A stretch of DNA of 64,000 nucleotides from Acanthornis magna (lineage: Eukaryota; Chordata; Aves; Passeriformes; Acanthizidae). The notes beneath the pieces are model-generated. The model was not told the origin of the DNA and ran no database searches. It saw nothing but the letters and a program-made list of their open reading frames with translations. Of the stretch, positions 26,221-39,884 are shown piece by piece. Both the position numbers and the translations under genes were made by a program. The first letter of the stretch is position 1. Every line of letters starts with the position of its first letter. The stretch spans positions 14,769,501-14,833,500 of the forward strand of contig JAWUZG010000084.1 of assembly GCA_036785705.1 (NCBI GenBank), read 5' to 3'.

Positions 26221-29200
26221 ACTGAGGAGAATTGGGGTTTTCCTTGGAGAATTTTTCCAGTCAGATAGAAAGTTCAGCTAATTGTAATTTAAAGTTCAGA
26301 CCTCCGTGACTGTTTCCTGCCTAACGAAACCTGCAGTCATTTTTTTGAGTCTGTGCTTTCAATTAAGAACATAATTTAATTTTCTTTTGTAAGCAATGGC
26401 TTTGGGACTTTCCAGTTCCTCTACATGACAACACTGGCAACTTTATATAATGCAGGAATCTTATTTTGGTACAATAGCCTTCAATTCTCATATTGTGAAA
26501 CATTAAAAAAACCCCACCAAAACAATTCTTAAAAAAGGACCAAAAGGAGTTGAAGAATAATCTACAGTTTTAGCAGTTAAAAACATGAAAACACAAGCTT
26601 ATTCAAAGTAAAAGTCACAGAGAAGACCTGAACTTTACTTACATTTGGAGTTTGAAAAATACATTGCTTCACTTTTTTTTCTCTTTTCTGTTGATGATTG
26701 ATGTAGCTCAGTAGCTGGAAACTCTAAGAGACTGTGTTGTGTCTTAAAAAAAAAAGAAAGGAAAAAACCCAGACATGAAGCAGCTGTGTTAAAACTTCCA
26801 TCTCTCTTTTTCTGCTAATGATACTGTTCCAAAAGCAGAGTGAGAGGGTTATAAAAGAGGTTGCCAGGGTACATACTGACAGCTGCCTAGGAAAAGGGCA
26901 TTACCCTGCAATCCTCAACTTCACAATTAATGTCTGTTTTACTAAATACCTGCTTTCGTAAATAAGATGCTGCCTCTGACAGAACGTATAATAGTTTAAA
27001 AAAAACCTGCCGTGGCATAGCTGTTGTTAATTATGCATGTCTCACAGTGACAGCATGTTAGCAAAACAGGTTCTCAGAAGTACATTTCCCTAGGGGGCTT
27101 TTTTATTGTTATTTTTGTTAATGGATAGGTGTCTGTAAAGAAGCAGGGTGTGGTGTGTGGGGGCAGCTGTAATGAATAGTTTCTCGCAGATTTCCCATAC
27201 AGAAGTGAGAGGTTCACTGAAGCTCGGTGGATGTTCCATGGGCACCCAGACCCCTGGGAGCACATGTGAGTGAGTGCCCGGGAAACAAGCAAGCTGCTGT
27301 CCCAACTGGGCTCTAAAAGTCGAGCACCTTAAGCTGGCAGCCTCAGAGAGGGCACAGCTTGCCAGCAGGGAGGCGGATGAGCAGGGATTGGGATAGTGCG
27401 TGCCAGGGCAGCAGGGCTGCGGCTGTTTGCAGGCAGCGCACCGAGCCCACATGCCCACTCAAAACAGACTCGACAGGCTGCAAGATGCTCTTCTGCAGCA
27501 TGTAAATGCCGTAGTTCAGCAGTGCTGCAGGGGTGGGAGTGATTTACCTACTCTTTGCCGTCGGCCAACTCACACAGTGCAGACGAGGTGGAGTGTCCCT
27601 ATCACAGAACGAGGAGCCAAGGGAGTGACGCAATGTGTCACTGCTGTGGACAGCCAGGTCTTCCCAGCTCCATCCTGGTGCTCTGGATAAAGCTTCTGCA
27701 CAAGGAATATGGAATAGCTAACCAGGCAGGTTCAAGCGAAAGTAGTATTTGCCAATTATGAAGAAATGTGATTCATTAATAATGAAGACACACTGAGGGT
27801 GCCGCCTGAACGCATCTTTCACTCGCTTCCTTATTTTCCCTCCCCCTGCTTGATTAGGTGTCCTTCATTATTTACATGCCCTTTCCCTTTTTCACCATTT
27901 ACACAGGTGTGTAAGTGTAGAAAAAAGGCTTCATTTGCTAATGAGTCTTCATATTCATAAATGTGTGGTTTTGTTCTCTGTTGCTATGTGCCGTTTATGC
28001 ATAAATTTGACATACAAGAGCACTTAGAACATTGAAGTGAAATAATACATGTTTTGTTTAAATCAATTTCGCCAGTAGCATTGCTGTAAAAATCAGATAA
28101 AACTTTATTGCTGTGATGTTTTTATCCTGTTTACTTGTGTGTTTGCTATCTAGATACCCACTGAAAACTGGCAGCTATTTTCAGTTCAATAGCAATTGTT
28201 TCCTGTTAGACAACAGCAAATGCAAAGTAGAGCTTCCTTAGAGACTTCTTTTTCCATGCTTATCTTTTTGTGATTTGGGATGTTTGAAACACTTCATGAA
28301 GTGAGAACTGACTTACATCTTTTGCCCTACTGTCAGACTTAACACTTCTGCAGGTTCAAGGACTTCAAAATTTATTTAATAATTAACTGAAGAATGGTGT
28401 ATTAAATTTAGTCAAGTTTTGCTCCTGTTTGAACCAATACTTCCTAGTGATAAATATCAACTATTTTCTTGAGATTTTGGAGGTATTTGTATTATTTAGG
28501 CATAAAGGCCTAATGTTCTGGGAAAGGCTATAGGGCTAGAGCATCCAGTGACTTCAGAAAATTGTATTAACAAAATACGACTCTTCCATTGCACTAGGCA
28601 GAGTAACTTTGTCTTCTTGTGAGCAGCAAACTCACTCCTAGCGCAGAAAATAAAAATAGCCTTCTTGAGATTGCATATTGAACTCTAAACTTTTAAACTC
28701 CTCTTTTCCAGAATGTAACAGAATAATTTTGTAGCCCACTGAAAAGAGATACTTGGTGGTTCCCCTTCATCATGGAATGGTCCAGCTAAGATTTTAGACA
28801 AGCACGTATCCCGTTAACAATTCCTGCATTAAAAGTAGTAACTGGCAGACATTTTGAGCATGTGAGACACATTCCCGTGGTGACTGCCTAGAGAGAAGTT
28901 TCTTTCCTGCTTTTGTGGCTTTCCTCAGTAAATCCTGGATCCATTTGCTCCCTGTTGTGGTGTAAAATGTTGCAGAGCTCTTCTCTCAATGTGTATGATG
29001 ATTTTTGTGTCTCATGACATTTCTACGAGATCAGTTCTATTCATTCCTTTCTCCCCCTCCTTTTTTTCTTATGGCTTTATTTCCTGGCTGCTTTTTGGGT
29101 GGGAAAGGATTACAGTAGTTTTGCTTTATTTTCTCAACATATTCTTGACCTGCCAAGTCTCACACATTATCTAGTGGAGATATTGTTTATGTTCACATTG

Positions 29201-31449
29201 AACAGAGCACAGTATTAACAGTTTTTTTTTTTAAACAGTGAAGCAGGGGCAATCTTAGAGCATCATGGAAGGGTAAGATCAGCACAGTTTTTTAGGTGAT
29301 TTTTCAGGGCATCTCTAGGCATATATGCTGGACAGTGTTTTCTGGCTCTGTGGGTTCACATCGATTAGAAGAAGCCCAATTGTCCAGTTTTCCAGGAGGA
29401 GACATATCCTGTGACTTGGACATTGTTAAGACCAAAATGATTAAATCTGAATTTGCTTTCTGATAGTGCTTTGATGAGAGTTTATTTTAATCCAGGTAGT
29501 ACCAGTAAAAAGTAATTTGTGTTTCTTTCTGGAGCTGGAGATTTTTCTTCTTTTTTTATACTTAACAACTCCTATTACTTATACATATGGCGGTGGGGAT
29601 CAGAATTATCGTAAATTAGTGCAGCATAAACAATATATTGCATAAAGAACAGTGCAAGACTGGGAAGATGTTGCAAAAGTGCCCTTAAAGATCAGTAGAA
29701 TTTCTATCCAAAATTTGCAAATGAATAAACTCTTTAATTAATTTCTTTTTATGAGCAAAGGAGGAAAAATTAAAAAAGCTCTCTCTGCCTGACTAGGCTA
29801 CCCTTCAAAATAAACTATAGACAATGTTATTTTCTTCAATTGCTTTTGTGTTGTCAGAAACCCATTAAGAAAATATAGCATCACTACAGCATTGAACGTT
29901 TTGGGCCCAACAAGGCTTATATCTATTAATAACCTACAAAAGTATTTATTGATAGCATTTACGTGATGATACAGATCCACGTCTTCAAAGCTCAAGGTGG
30001 GCATCTAACAAAACAATGATCTGTTCTCAATATATCCTACAGTACCTTAAACATTCAAACATTTCAACCCCAGCACATGTCCGAGATGTGTTCCTTCTCT
30101 TTGTCATCTGCTGGGTATTTCTGACTACTGTAGATGCACTTGAATTCTTGAAACAGATTTGACATCTTATGCTTTCTCAATATATCGCTTTGGAAATAGA
30201 TGGTGACTCTGTTGAAATTTTGTTCCGTGTAGTGGGTTTTTTTCCTTGCATTGCACAGAGTTCATGTAAATATTACAACATTTGGTCAAGAGGGAGTTGT
30301 CTTATCTGGTGGGCTTCATCAACACATTCAACAGAGCTGGAGTCAGGCTGGATGTGTTTAAATTACCCTAGAACTTAAAATTTGAAATCTAGATATAATA
30401 GTATTTAACAGAGTAAGAATATTCCCAACTAGTGGGAAAGAAGTGAGCTGACAACCATGCTGCCAGCAGAAGATAATTAGTGATTATTGTGATTAGTGAT
30501 TATTCGTGATTGTGATTTTTGTAGCCCATGGGAAGTCAGTGTTTTTACCCCCACCTCACAGGTAGGGAAACAGAGAGAAAGCAATGTAGCTGCAAACAGA
30601 ACATCTTCTCTAAGGTCCCAGCCTCTTGTCCCATCAACAAGATTAGTGCCTCTTTTGCTTCAGTTTCAGAAAGCAGGTATGAGTTCCCATGCAGGCCTAT
30701 TTCAGCTGAAAGTAGCATTATGATTAATCGTAAGAAAAATGTTCTTGTGCAAATATTATTCTACTGGATGGGAAGCAAACAAGAGCAGAGAGGACCAGAG
30801 CATTTTCTGAAAACTGTTACCGTAAAAACAGGAAACTCTCTTCAGTTACTGTTTGGCAATCCATCACCGAGTCTGGCTGTGCAACCCTTGCTTCAGCTGA
30901 ACAATCCGCGTGAGAAAGTACTCCTTATGAGTAAGAGTGTTTTCCTAATTTTCGGAACACCCGTACAACTGATTTTTTTTCAGACCTACACTGAATTTCT
31001 TAACAGTATCAGTCTCCTGTCTGACTCCATTGCTCATAGTGCTCAGGTCATGCCATTTTATCGACACCAGTCACAATCATATTACTGTTGACTCACAGCA
31101 ACTGCAAGGCAATGTATTAACACCTTTTTTCCACCCCTGGTGCGATACAAATATATCCACAGGGATAGTCATGGCAACATGACTAAGTGAAGCCTATCAT
31201 TTGCATTTAACTTACTGGTTTGGTATCTTGAATTGATTTCTATGTTCCTAATAGATAAAAGTATCCTAATATCTCCCACCCTTCCAGAGAAAGTTGTTTA
31301 ATGAGTCAGATGATTTAGCAGTTTGTTATAGCAAGGTGTGCCTCAGACATGTCTTTAGGAGAGGAAGGAAGGATTTTTGTTCAAGGAAGACAATAGGATC
31401 TATGCACAGTGATTGGTATCAAATCACCTGGAAATGTGGTTTCCCACTG

Positions 31450-31672
31450 CGTCAGCTCCTTCTGCTGTTTCTAAGGGGCATTGCTGCCTTTGCCCTGCTG
31501 GCCTTGCTCCTTTGGATGCAGCTCAGGATGCTGTTGGCTTTCTGGGCTGGGAGCACACACAGGTGGCTCATGTCCAGCTTTTCATCCATGACAAACCCCA
31601 AGTCCTTCTCTGGGCTGCTCTCAATGAGTTCTTCTCCCAGCCTGCGCTCTTATGTCCCGGATGGATGCTTTG
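31450..31672 (-). mobile_element. CR1 LINE fragment
   Basis: The + strand reads ttctgggctgggagcacaca, then gctcatgtccagcttttcat, then cccaagtccttctctgggct and gctctcaatgagttcttctc. These are the antisense of the CR1 reverse-transcriptase C-terminal region and the start of its 3' UTR, so the element lies on the minus strand. It is 5'-truncated and decayed. The open frames over it are therefore LINE-derived and not host genes. Confidence 0.85.
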
Positions 31673-34600
31673 TCTAGTGTGCTTGATAAACAACTTGATG
31701 AATTTTGCTTCAAATAATATCCTTGGTCGGGGAAAAAATATTGTGGTGCTTTATTAATAAGTAACTGTCTCAGATTTTGTATTTTTTAAGGTGGTGTATT
31801 CCTGAATTGCTGCTTGAATTGACTCTTGCTCAAAAGGAATCCAATATTGTAAAACTCACTGTACCTGAAATGAGGTCTGCTGCTGTATCATTTACTATTC
31901 AAACATGAATTTAGCTTGGGATCTTTTCGTAAAATCCAGCTATATCTCATTAAAACAGACGATTAATAGGATCAATGAGCATCACAACAAAATCACTGGC
32001 TTCACAATGATTCCAGCACTTTTGGGAGAGAATAATGCTTTACTCTTTGGGGATGATTGCATGCAAGCAATAGTGCATTGTCTTTAAGTATCTCCACTGC
32101 CTAAATATATGTAGGATTTAATGAAATCACAGAATATCAAGGCCACACTGTCAGTGTCTCTTTCCCATTCTTCCCTCAAGCAAGAGAATCTTCATTGCCC
32201 CTCATAAATTTTTAAGTTTAGATAACATTTTAAACAGGAAAAATACCATTATTCCCACCATATTTGTGATAGCAATAACATTGTGTACCTACTAACGTTT
32301 ATTGCAAACTCTAGTTGTTAGCCTTGCCTTTTTACTAAAGCATTACTAAAAGCTTCATAACTGAGACTGTAAGAATTAATAAAGCAATTTAACTGCACAT
32401 GTAGCTTAGTGTATGAATAACCTGCATACATCTTAGGAAAGTTCCTTGCTAGTCAGCATTTTCAGGATAAATCTCAAGATGCTTGAAACCCTAGTATGTG
32501 GATAGAGAGAGTCACACAGAAAGTCCAGAAAAAGGAAATATTTTGCCACCAAAAATTCCAGGAGAAGTTGCCTCCTGGCCTAGGCAATCTGCTTACAGGC
32601 TATGGGATCCCTGCCCTTCCTGCATTAGGGAAAAGCCAAAGGGAGTAGTGGATGTGACAATATTCTCTTCCATCATCAGAAGCTTGCATAAGAACTTTAC
32701 CTTCGACTTCTGTAGATCATGTCCTACATTGTGAGGCATATTCTGAGCAACCTTCCTCTTTTTAGTGTGTCTACCAGCATAATGTTATCTTTGTTTTAAC
32801 TGGCTGGCTTTCAGAGCTTTTGAAAAGATTCCTAAGGTTCCTTTCTTTCATTGCATAAGGGACAGATCAGGGAATAGGAATAAGGCTCTTTGGGCTCCAG
32901 GATGGGGTTCTGTCTGCTGAGCAACTCTGTGTGTCAACTGCTTTTATCCCAAATAACTAAATTGGTCAAACAGTGAAAGTCAGACTCCAACTATTACTCT
33001 CCAGCTTTGTTTCGTGTGTTTCTTCACCTGGATTGCATGGAACAGATCCCAACCGATTCTCCTCCCAGCCCTTGTTACTCAGCCTTTGGGGTTAGACTCC
33101 TCACTGTACAGCCTGGAGCTCTCCTCGTATCGACAGCGATGGTTATGTTTTCATCATTTCGAGGGGGGCATATCAGATAACTAATTGCAGACTATGATAT
33201 CACTGCCTGCAATTTTTCCCCCGAGGTGCTGCGCAGCTGCACCACGTTCTGCTGGAGTCTGAAAACTTTCAGTGAGACTATTACAAAAAGACTAATATTA
33301 ATGTCAGCAGCAAGGAGGTTTATCATAAGTGATGACACAGTATAGGCTCACTCAGGATGTTTACCAGAGCAACAGTTGCCAGGCAGATAAAGTATGATTG
33401 GAAGATGCATTAGCAGATTCTTTTCTTCCTACAGCAACTGCTGAGGAATGAAGCATATTTCTTGTACTTACTTGCATTTTGAGTGACTCTGTGAATGCTT
33501 GATTTATTAATAGCACCACCCCCACACCCATTGTTTTAAAGCAGTAGCCAGGAGAGCTGTCAATTAAGAGGCTGGAGATTTTTGTCCATCAGTAAACAGA
33601 GACAATGACTTTGATGATCAGTAGGCAGATTCATTAGGAACAACAGTTTAAAAGAAAGTCAACAGCTTGATCTTCGTCCCACATCCCATTTCAAGTGTGC
33701 ATTTCCAGAAGTAGTACAGAAATGTAAGAATTATCACTGCAGACATCCACTTCAGCCCACTTGGACCTCAAGGTTAGCATGGCTGTCTCTTGACTTTTCA
33801 TGTAGTTAGCAGCACACAGGAAAGTGAGAAAGCTACACTCTTATTTGCTTTTGCAGACTGAATTACTAGGTATCCAAATATAACTGGGTAGTTGGAACAG
33901 CTTAGGCACAACTTCAAAGGAAGTTCTGACTTTACACCTTTGGATCTATGGAGACTCATCTTCACTTTCTTGTCACCACACCCAACTACTAAGAATACAT
34001 TGTCTCTATTTATAGCAGGAACTCCTTGCAAACATGCAGGTAAAATTCCTTTTAAACTGTTTTCCTGGAATTTACTGACTTTGAAAAGGCAGGTGTGTGG
34101 AGAGTTTTTTCTCCTGAATATAAGCTATCTCTTAGGGATATAATTATGTGGGTTTCTCCTCTCCCATTAACATTTTCAAGGCTTAGAATATTTTTCTATG
34201 CCAAACTGAAATGAAAATATGACATTTTAAAAAATCCCAGAGGGAAACTTTGGTCTGGGTCCCTTAAACCATCTACATGTATTGCAACCATGTAAACATT
34301 TAAACTTAACTTTCTTAAGTGATTTTATCTTATTTTGTGCAAACTAATTATTTTAATTTCAGAATTAAAGGCAGTTTCAAACTGAAAAACAAACCCCTTA
34401 TTTTGCTTTATTTAAGTATCCACAAGGGATACTTTGAAAGCCAAAAATATGGTTTATTGCCACTAAATCTGGAAATGTCTTTCCTATAAACCATTGTACG
34501 TTTCACAACTTGGCAATACTCCAAGGAAAGTATTTCATCGGACACCTCCCAAGAATCTGTGAAGACTTACTTTCACTGTCACTATTTGGAAAAGCCTTGC

Positions 34601-37600
34601 TTATGGTGTAGGTGGTCTATTTCTAGATTTGTTTCTCTACTTTCTTTAAAGAATGGTGGTTAACAGAACAAAAATATCATAACTAGAAGAACACAAAACC
34701 AGCCACACTTAATGATTATACATGTTGCTTGATCCTTGTCACTTTTGTGTTGGGATGGTAAGGAACTGCTTGCTTCATTCACGTGGATCTTGCAAACTTA
34801 ACTTCTAAATTTTGATCAGTGTGTTGTCATCCCAGTTTAGAGTCCTATTTTCCCAGCACAATTTTCCTTTCCTCATCAAGCCCCAAGGGATTCAAGTATA
34901 GGTGTGTTTTAATGATGTCGACACGTGTCTATTAGTGACTGTGGCTGGGATTAATGAATCATTTTACATAACCTTGCAAACAGCTATCCAGTGGTTTTCA
35001 TCACCGACTTGGGCTTTAGTCCAACTCCTGACATAAAGGTGAAAGCTTCTGTATCCTGTTACAGTTGCCTGGGCTGCGAGTTGCTTGAGTGAAGTTTTTT
35101 ACTAATAGACTCTTAAAAAAAGGTGAAATACTCAGCAAATAATGCCTTCCAGGCCCATGTGTATTGTAGTGTATTAGGTAATCACTGAATTGTATTTTTT
35201 GTACATTTAAGTTCTCACAGATGTCAAAATGGCGGATCAGGCGAACTTAACTCTTAACTTACTTGAACAAAATGTCTTGGATCTTGAACTGTTTCATGAA
35301 TCCATACCATATGAAATTTTGTATTCAGAGGTCGTTTCCTCAAGTCAGAAATAAAATACGCATTCTTATTTACACATGAAGTAGTTTTCCTGAGAAACAA
35401 TTAACAATGCAGGCATAACGAGATACATCTGAATTGAGGACAAGACCTGAACTGTCGAGGCCTCCTCAGATTTTAGGACTCATGTGGCCTAACTTGCAGA
35501 TTTGCCTGGAGAGGAATCATAGTAATTAGGATTTTATTTTAAGCATATTTTAATCTGTTTCCAATATCTAATGTTTTGCTACTTCATTACCGGCACGCAT
35601 TTAAAGCAGGTGATAATATTCAAAATGTAGGTATCAGTGCTAAGCTGGTGGTTTTTCTTGTTCAGAAGTGTCAGTAAAAGATTAAATAATCTGAGATTAT
35701 TAGGAAACATTTACCCATGTGTATCTGCCTAGAGCTATGAATCTGTTTAATAAATTTAGAACTAAATTCTTACAGTAAATGTAAATCCTGTATTCTGTTA
35801 AAACAAAGAGAATGAAAACTGTATGCTCTGTCAAACCTCCAGTTCATCCCTGTTGTCAGCCCCAGTTTGTCACATCCTGGTGACTTATCAATCATCTTGA
35901 ACCGCAAACTGAAAAGGAAAATCCCCATGAAAACAGCCCCCTGACATTTCCTGGTTGCCACGCAATTCAGCATGCGGTTTTACCAAGAAGTCTGTTAACA
36001 CGTACAAGCCTTCCACACGCTTTTGTTCAAGTGGGCAGGGTGTTTGCAAATCTTCCACTTCGTTTGCTTTGATGTATCTCTGCAGCTGTTAAAAGAACTG
36101 CTTTTTTTTTTTTTTTCAAATACAAGACAGCATTCACCTTGAGAAAGAAACCCCCAAGTGGTGTCTCGAAAACAATGGAAAGCAGAGCGTAGTGCATGAA
36201 ACATCATACAGTACACCAAAATCTTCATGGAAAATCAATTCCAGTGGGAAGAGTTAGCCTGAGTCAGCATTAGTCATTATGCATAAGGGTTGCAGAATCA
36301 GGGTGGAAATGGAAATTGCACCTGGTTTCTTACAGTGACAGTTTCTACCAAGCCTCTTGTATTAATTATCAGGGTGTAACTCACACTTCTCTGGCAGGAC
36401 GATGCTCTTAAGTCTGTGTGAGGTGATTCTATTGCACCAGTGGGCTCTAGCTAGCAAATTGTCTGGGGAACTGAAGTTAGTGATTTTGGCTGACAAGTGT
36501 TAATTTGGCCTTGTTTATATATGTGAACGGCAATAGCAGAGAAAGGTTTGCATGCAGCTGCTTGAGTCAGGGTACCAGAAATCCCAGGAAAGACAGGGAG
36601 AAGTGGCTTGTGAGGAATTTTATGTTCTCCATGCCCATAAAACTCAGCACAGACTTAGGGGCACTCCGTGGCTTTGGTTTGTGTCATCCAGTCTTATGGT
36701 CTGTGTGAGATTAATGACTATGATAATTCAGACATATTTTGTACTATTTGCCTTCTTAAAGAGCTGTTATTAAACAGCTGTAGCAAATCATGTGGATGAA
36801 AAAAGAAAGGAAAGATTGTGGCCTGTCAGCCCCCAAAGCCAGACAGCTCTGAGAGGGGGCAGGAGGGAAGGTTTGCGTGCTGTTGGTGATTTCACTGTGA
36901 GTCCACTCTGAGTCAGCCCCTTTGAAGCTTCAAAAATCTTAAAAGGATCACCAATAGTTTGTCACGCACTGTGAGTTTTGCATTGCCTTGGCTCTTGAAA
37001 CAGAATAAAAATCCATCTTTTGCATAACTGTGTTAAAGCCAGCTACATAACATCAACATAAAATTAATAAATTTGACCTTCCTATCCTATGGGAAAAAGT
37101 AAAATATGTGTTTAGATTTCAATTTGACAGCCATGTTTCTTCCTTAACTCATGAGGTTTTAATTCAGTTCAGATCCCATCATTTATTTTTGATACTTTTT
37201 GTTGATGTGATTAGAAATGTTTTCCTTAATGCAGTAACGGGTCCCCATTGTCTGGACATAAAAATCTGAGACTATAAAGTAAAAATGGTGGGTTCCCTGA
37301 CAGCTCTGGGTTTGTATTTTGTCATATTTAAAATGTGGTAATTACTGCCTTCCAAGAGTAGAGGCTGAATTTACGCAATTTGCTTAGACTGTGAAATATC
37401 ACGTGAGTCTTGGGTCCTGCTGTAGTCCTTTTTGCATAGTCAATTCTTCACGAACAGAGTGTCTCTGCCACAGCAGTGGTACATTTGGAATGGCAGGCGT
37501 AGAAGATACCATCGGAGTGAAAACAAAGGTGCTGTCTCAGCATTGCTTCAGGGCACAGTGCCAATGGACAGGATGGCCTCAAACCCAGTTTTGAGAACTG

Positions 37601-39718
37601 GATTGCCACACTTTTGCCCGGGGTTTCCTGGACACCCACGTGGTCTCTCACGCTGCTCAAGCGAGGCTTCCTGGGAGCTCTGGCTTTCCTCTGGGGTGTG
37701 CACGCAGTGCCATCAGGCAGCACATGTGCAGTCAGCCTGGTGCTTCCCAGCAGTGTCCTGCTGTGCTCAGCTGAGCATTTCCATGGAAAATGTACACACA
37801 CGTGTACGCCTGTAGCCCACACGTAGTTCCATTGAGCCTGTTTGTGTAAATAAGCCTACTGCTTTAAACAGCTGAAGTCTAAGTAATTGACTCTCTAAGT
37901 GGAATTCTGACTATGACTGAATCTCAGAGTGGTAATAGAGCATAAATTGTAGTGTTTAAAACCAGGAATGGGCTGAGGTTTGATGACAGCTAAACCAACT
38001 CACTCTAAACAAAAGTGAACTTCACGTTATAATTCAGTGAATCTAGGATTAACTGTGATGAAATAGAACCCAAAGCAAGTGTTTGTGGTACCTGCTCTCA
38101 CAGTGGAAGCTTTTCAGAATTTAGCCTAAAGTTATGAGAAAAGATGTTGATGCTCCAAGCAAATCTAGCTCCAAAATCACTGAGCTTGTTACTTTAAAGT
38201 AATCAAAGAGAACTTCGTGATCTTATCCCCATATTTAACATTAATTCTTGGGCTTCACAGAGTATGTTTTAGGAAGAGAGCATCAAGAATGGAAAACTAA
38301 AGAGAAGCCTTTTTCTTGTCTGGGTCATTTATGCCTAATACGGCTACCAACTGGATGACTTCCAAGACGATGTCAGGCTTTGAATATGAAATATTTAGAG
38401 CCAAAGTGAGAGTAGCTCTGTCCCAGAGCAATAGCCAAGCAGTGGCAGAAGTGCCACATACTTCTTAATAACATATGATAATAAAAATATTAAGAACTGT
38501 AATCAACAAGACTGTTAAACGGCCCTGCAGTTCAAATTGATTTTGTCTAAAATAAGGATTTTCGTCAGCCAAAATACTGGGGGAGGGGGAATGGTGGAAG
38601 AAGAGGCATTTTTTCCATTCTTTTTGTGGAAAGGCTATCCAAGCAACTATTATGACTAATTTTGTTGCCTATGGGACTAGTATTCAAGATTGGATGCACA
38701 GCTTTTGAGCTCCTTTGGACAACCAAGTGTTGATACCACTGGACTCCTGCCTATGCTGTGAGCAGTGGTTGTCCTCTCGTGCATCATAGAGTCTGGATAT
38801 AATCTGGTATTTTATCTCCTTGAGTGTTTCCTGTGAGCTATGGAAAGGAGTGCTCCTTGCAGTTTGCACTGAGTAGATACCCTGTACAGAGAATAACATC
38901 AGTTTACCAATGGACAGAAGTAATTGAAGAAAGACTGCATGCCTTGATTACTATCATTTTCTTTCACATCTATGCTGTAGAACAAAACAGACTGTCAAGT
39001 CAAAGTTACATTAGGAAAGCTGCTCATTATTTATATGGAATGTGTCAATGCAAATATGCATGAACTGTGTCTCGTGTCTTTTAGAAAAACTGTTATTATA
39101 TGCCATCTTTTTTTCAAATAGGCAGTAACAGACACACCCTTTTAATATTGGAGAAGACTGGTCTATTTTTTCCTTTCTTGCACATGGAACTTCCATTAAA
39201 ATTAAGATAAAAATGAGTCATGCTCCTCTCTGCACTGGAAATAATAGCTACTGCTATTAAGTGTGCTTTGCAGTTGTCATTCTAGTCTGAAGCTGCAACT
39301 GCTTTTTTTCTCTTGAGGGAAAGGTGGGGCAGAAACAAAGTTAATTCACATTGCTTTGAAGTGTCCTTTCCCCATTTTTCTCCACTCACATGATTATTCT
39401 TATTTGTATTGACATTATTATTAACTCTTTCTTCTGCTCATTAGTGTTAATGGTGTGTTCAAAGTGCTAGATACCTCTCAAAACCATGTTGTATTGCTAT
39501 TTTTAGAAAGGCTGGAGATTTGGCTTGTGCCTTATTCCAAAGAGGGGAAGTATGATGAAGGTGATTAAAAGCGCTTTTTTGGAATGAATTGGTAGCTGTT
39601 ACTTGTTGCTGGTTTGCTTTGAGAGCCTTATACTTGTAAATAAATGATTTCCAGGCCTTCAGTGAAGCATTAGGTCTAAATTTTTGCCTTTTTTTTTTTT
39701 CTTTTCCTTTGGTTACAG

Positions 39719-39884
39719 AATTCAATGTAAGTTGCAGATATGGAGGAGTTTTTCATGTCGAGAAAAATGGTCGCTACAGTCTCACACGATCTGAAGCAGT
39801 CGAACTCTGCAGAGCTCTCAACAGCACCTTGGCAACACTAGAGCAGCTGAAGAGAGCTCATGAGCTTGGATTTGAAACTTGCAG
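39719..39884 (+). CDS. CD44: CD44 exon 2: N-terminal half of Link domain
   Basis: Encodes residues 23-78. Acceptor ggttacag|AATTC, donor TGCAG|gtaaag; phase 1 in, phase 2 out. The Link module begins FNVSCRYGGVFHVEKNGRYS, which lines up with human CD44. C28, C53 and C77 are present, as are the hyaluronan-contact residues K38, R41, Y42 and (with the next exon) R78-Y79. Human K68 is R68 here, a conservative change. Sequons NVS (N25) and NST (N57) are at the positions glycosylated in mammals. The 166-nt length equals that of the mammalian exon as far as I can judge. This domain sits outside the cell and binds hyaluronan. Confidence 0.97.

Larger units (their letters stand above)
22349..39718 (+). 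other. CD44: CD44 intron 1
   Basis: A 17.4-kb intron with donor ACAG|gtaag and acceptor ggttacag preceded by a strong poly-T tract (39690-39705). It contains one CR1 copy (31450-31672) and a GC-rich patch at about 25850-26220 with GATA-like cttatca motifs. A 172-codon minus-strand open frame (25443-25961) matches nothing I recognise. The rest is ordinary AT-rich sequence. Intron 1 of CD44 is long in mammals too and carries enhancers there; which parts are regulatory here cannot be told from sequence alone. Confidence 0.85.

Noticed and set aside
27074..27761. Several overlapping frames up to 122 codons in a GC-richer part of intron 1
   Set aside because: They overlap on both strands with no splice or domain support; base composition alone explains the lack of stops.
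31294..31757. Overlapping + strand frames of 114-127 codons
   Set aside because: They translate the wrong strand of a CR1 element.
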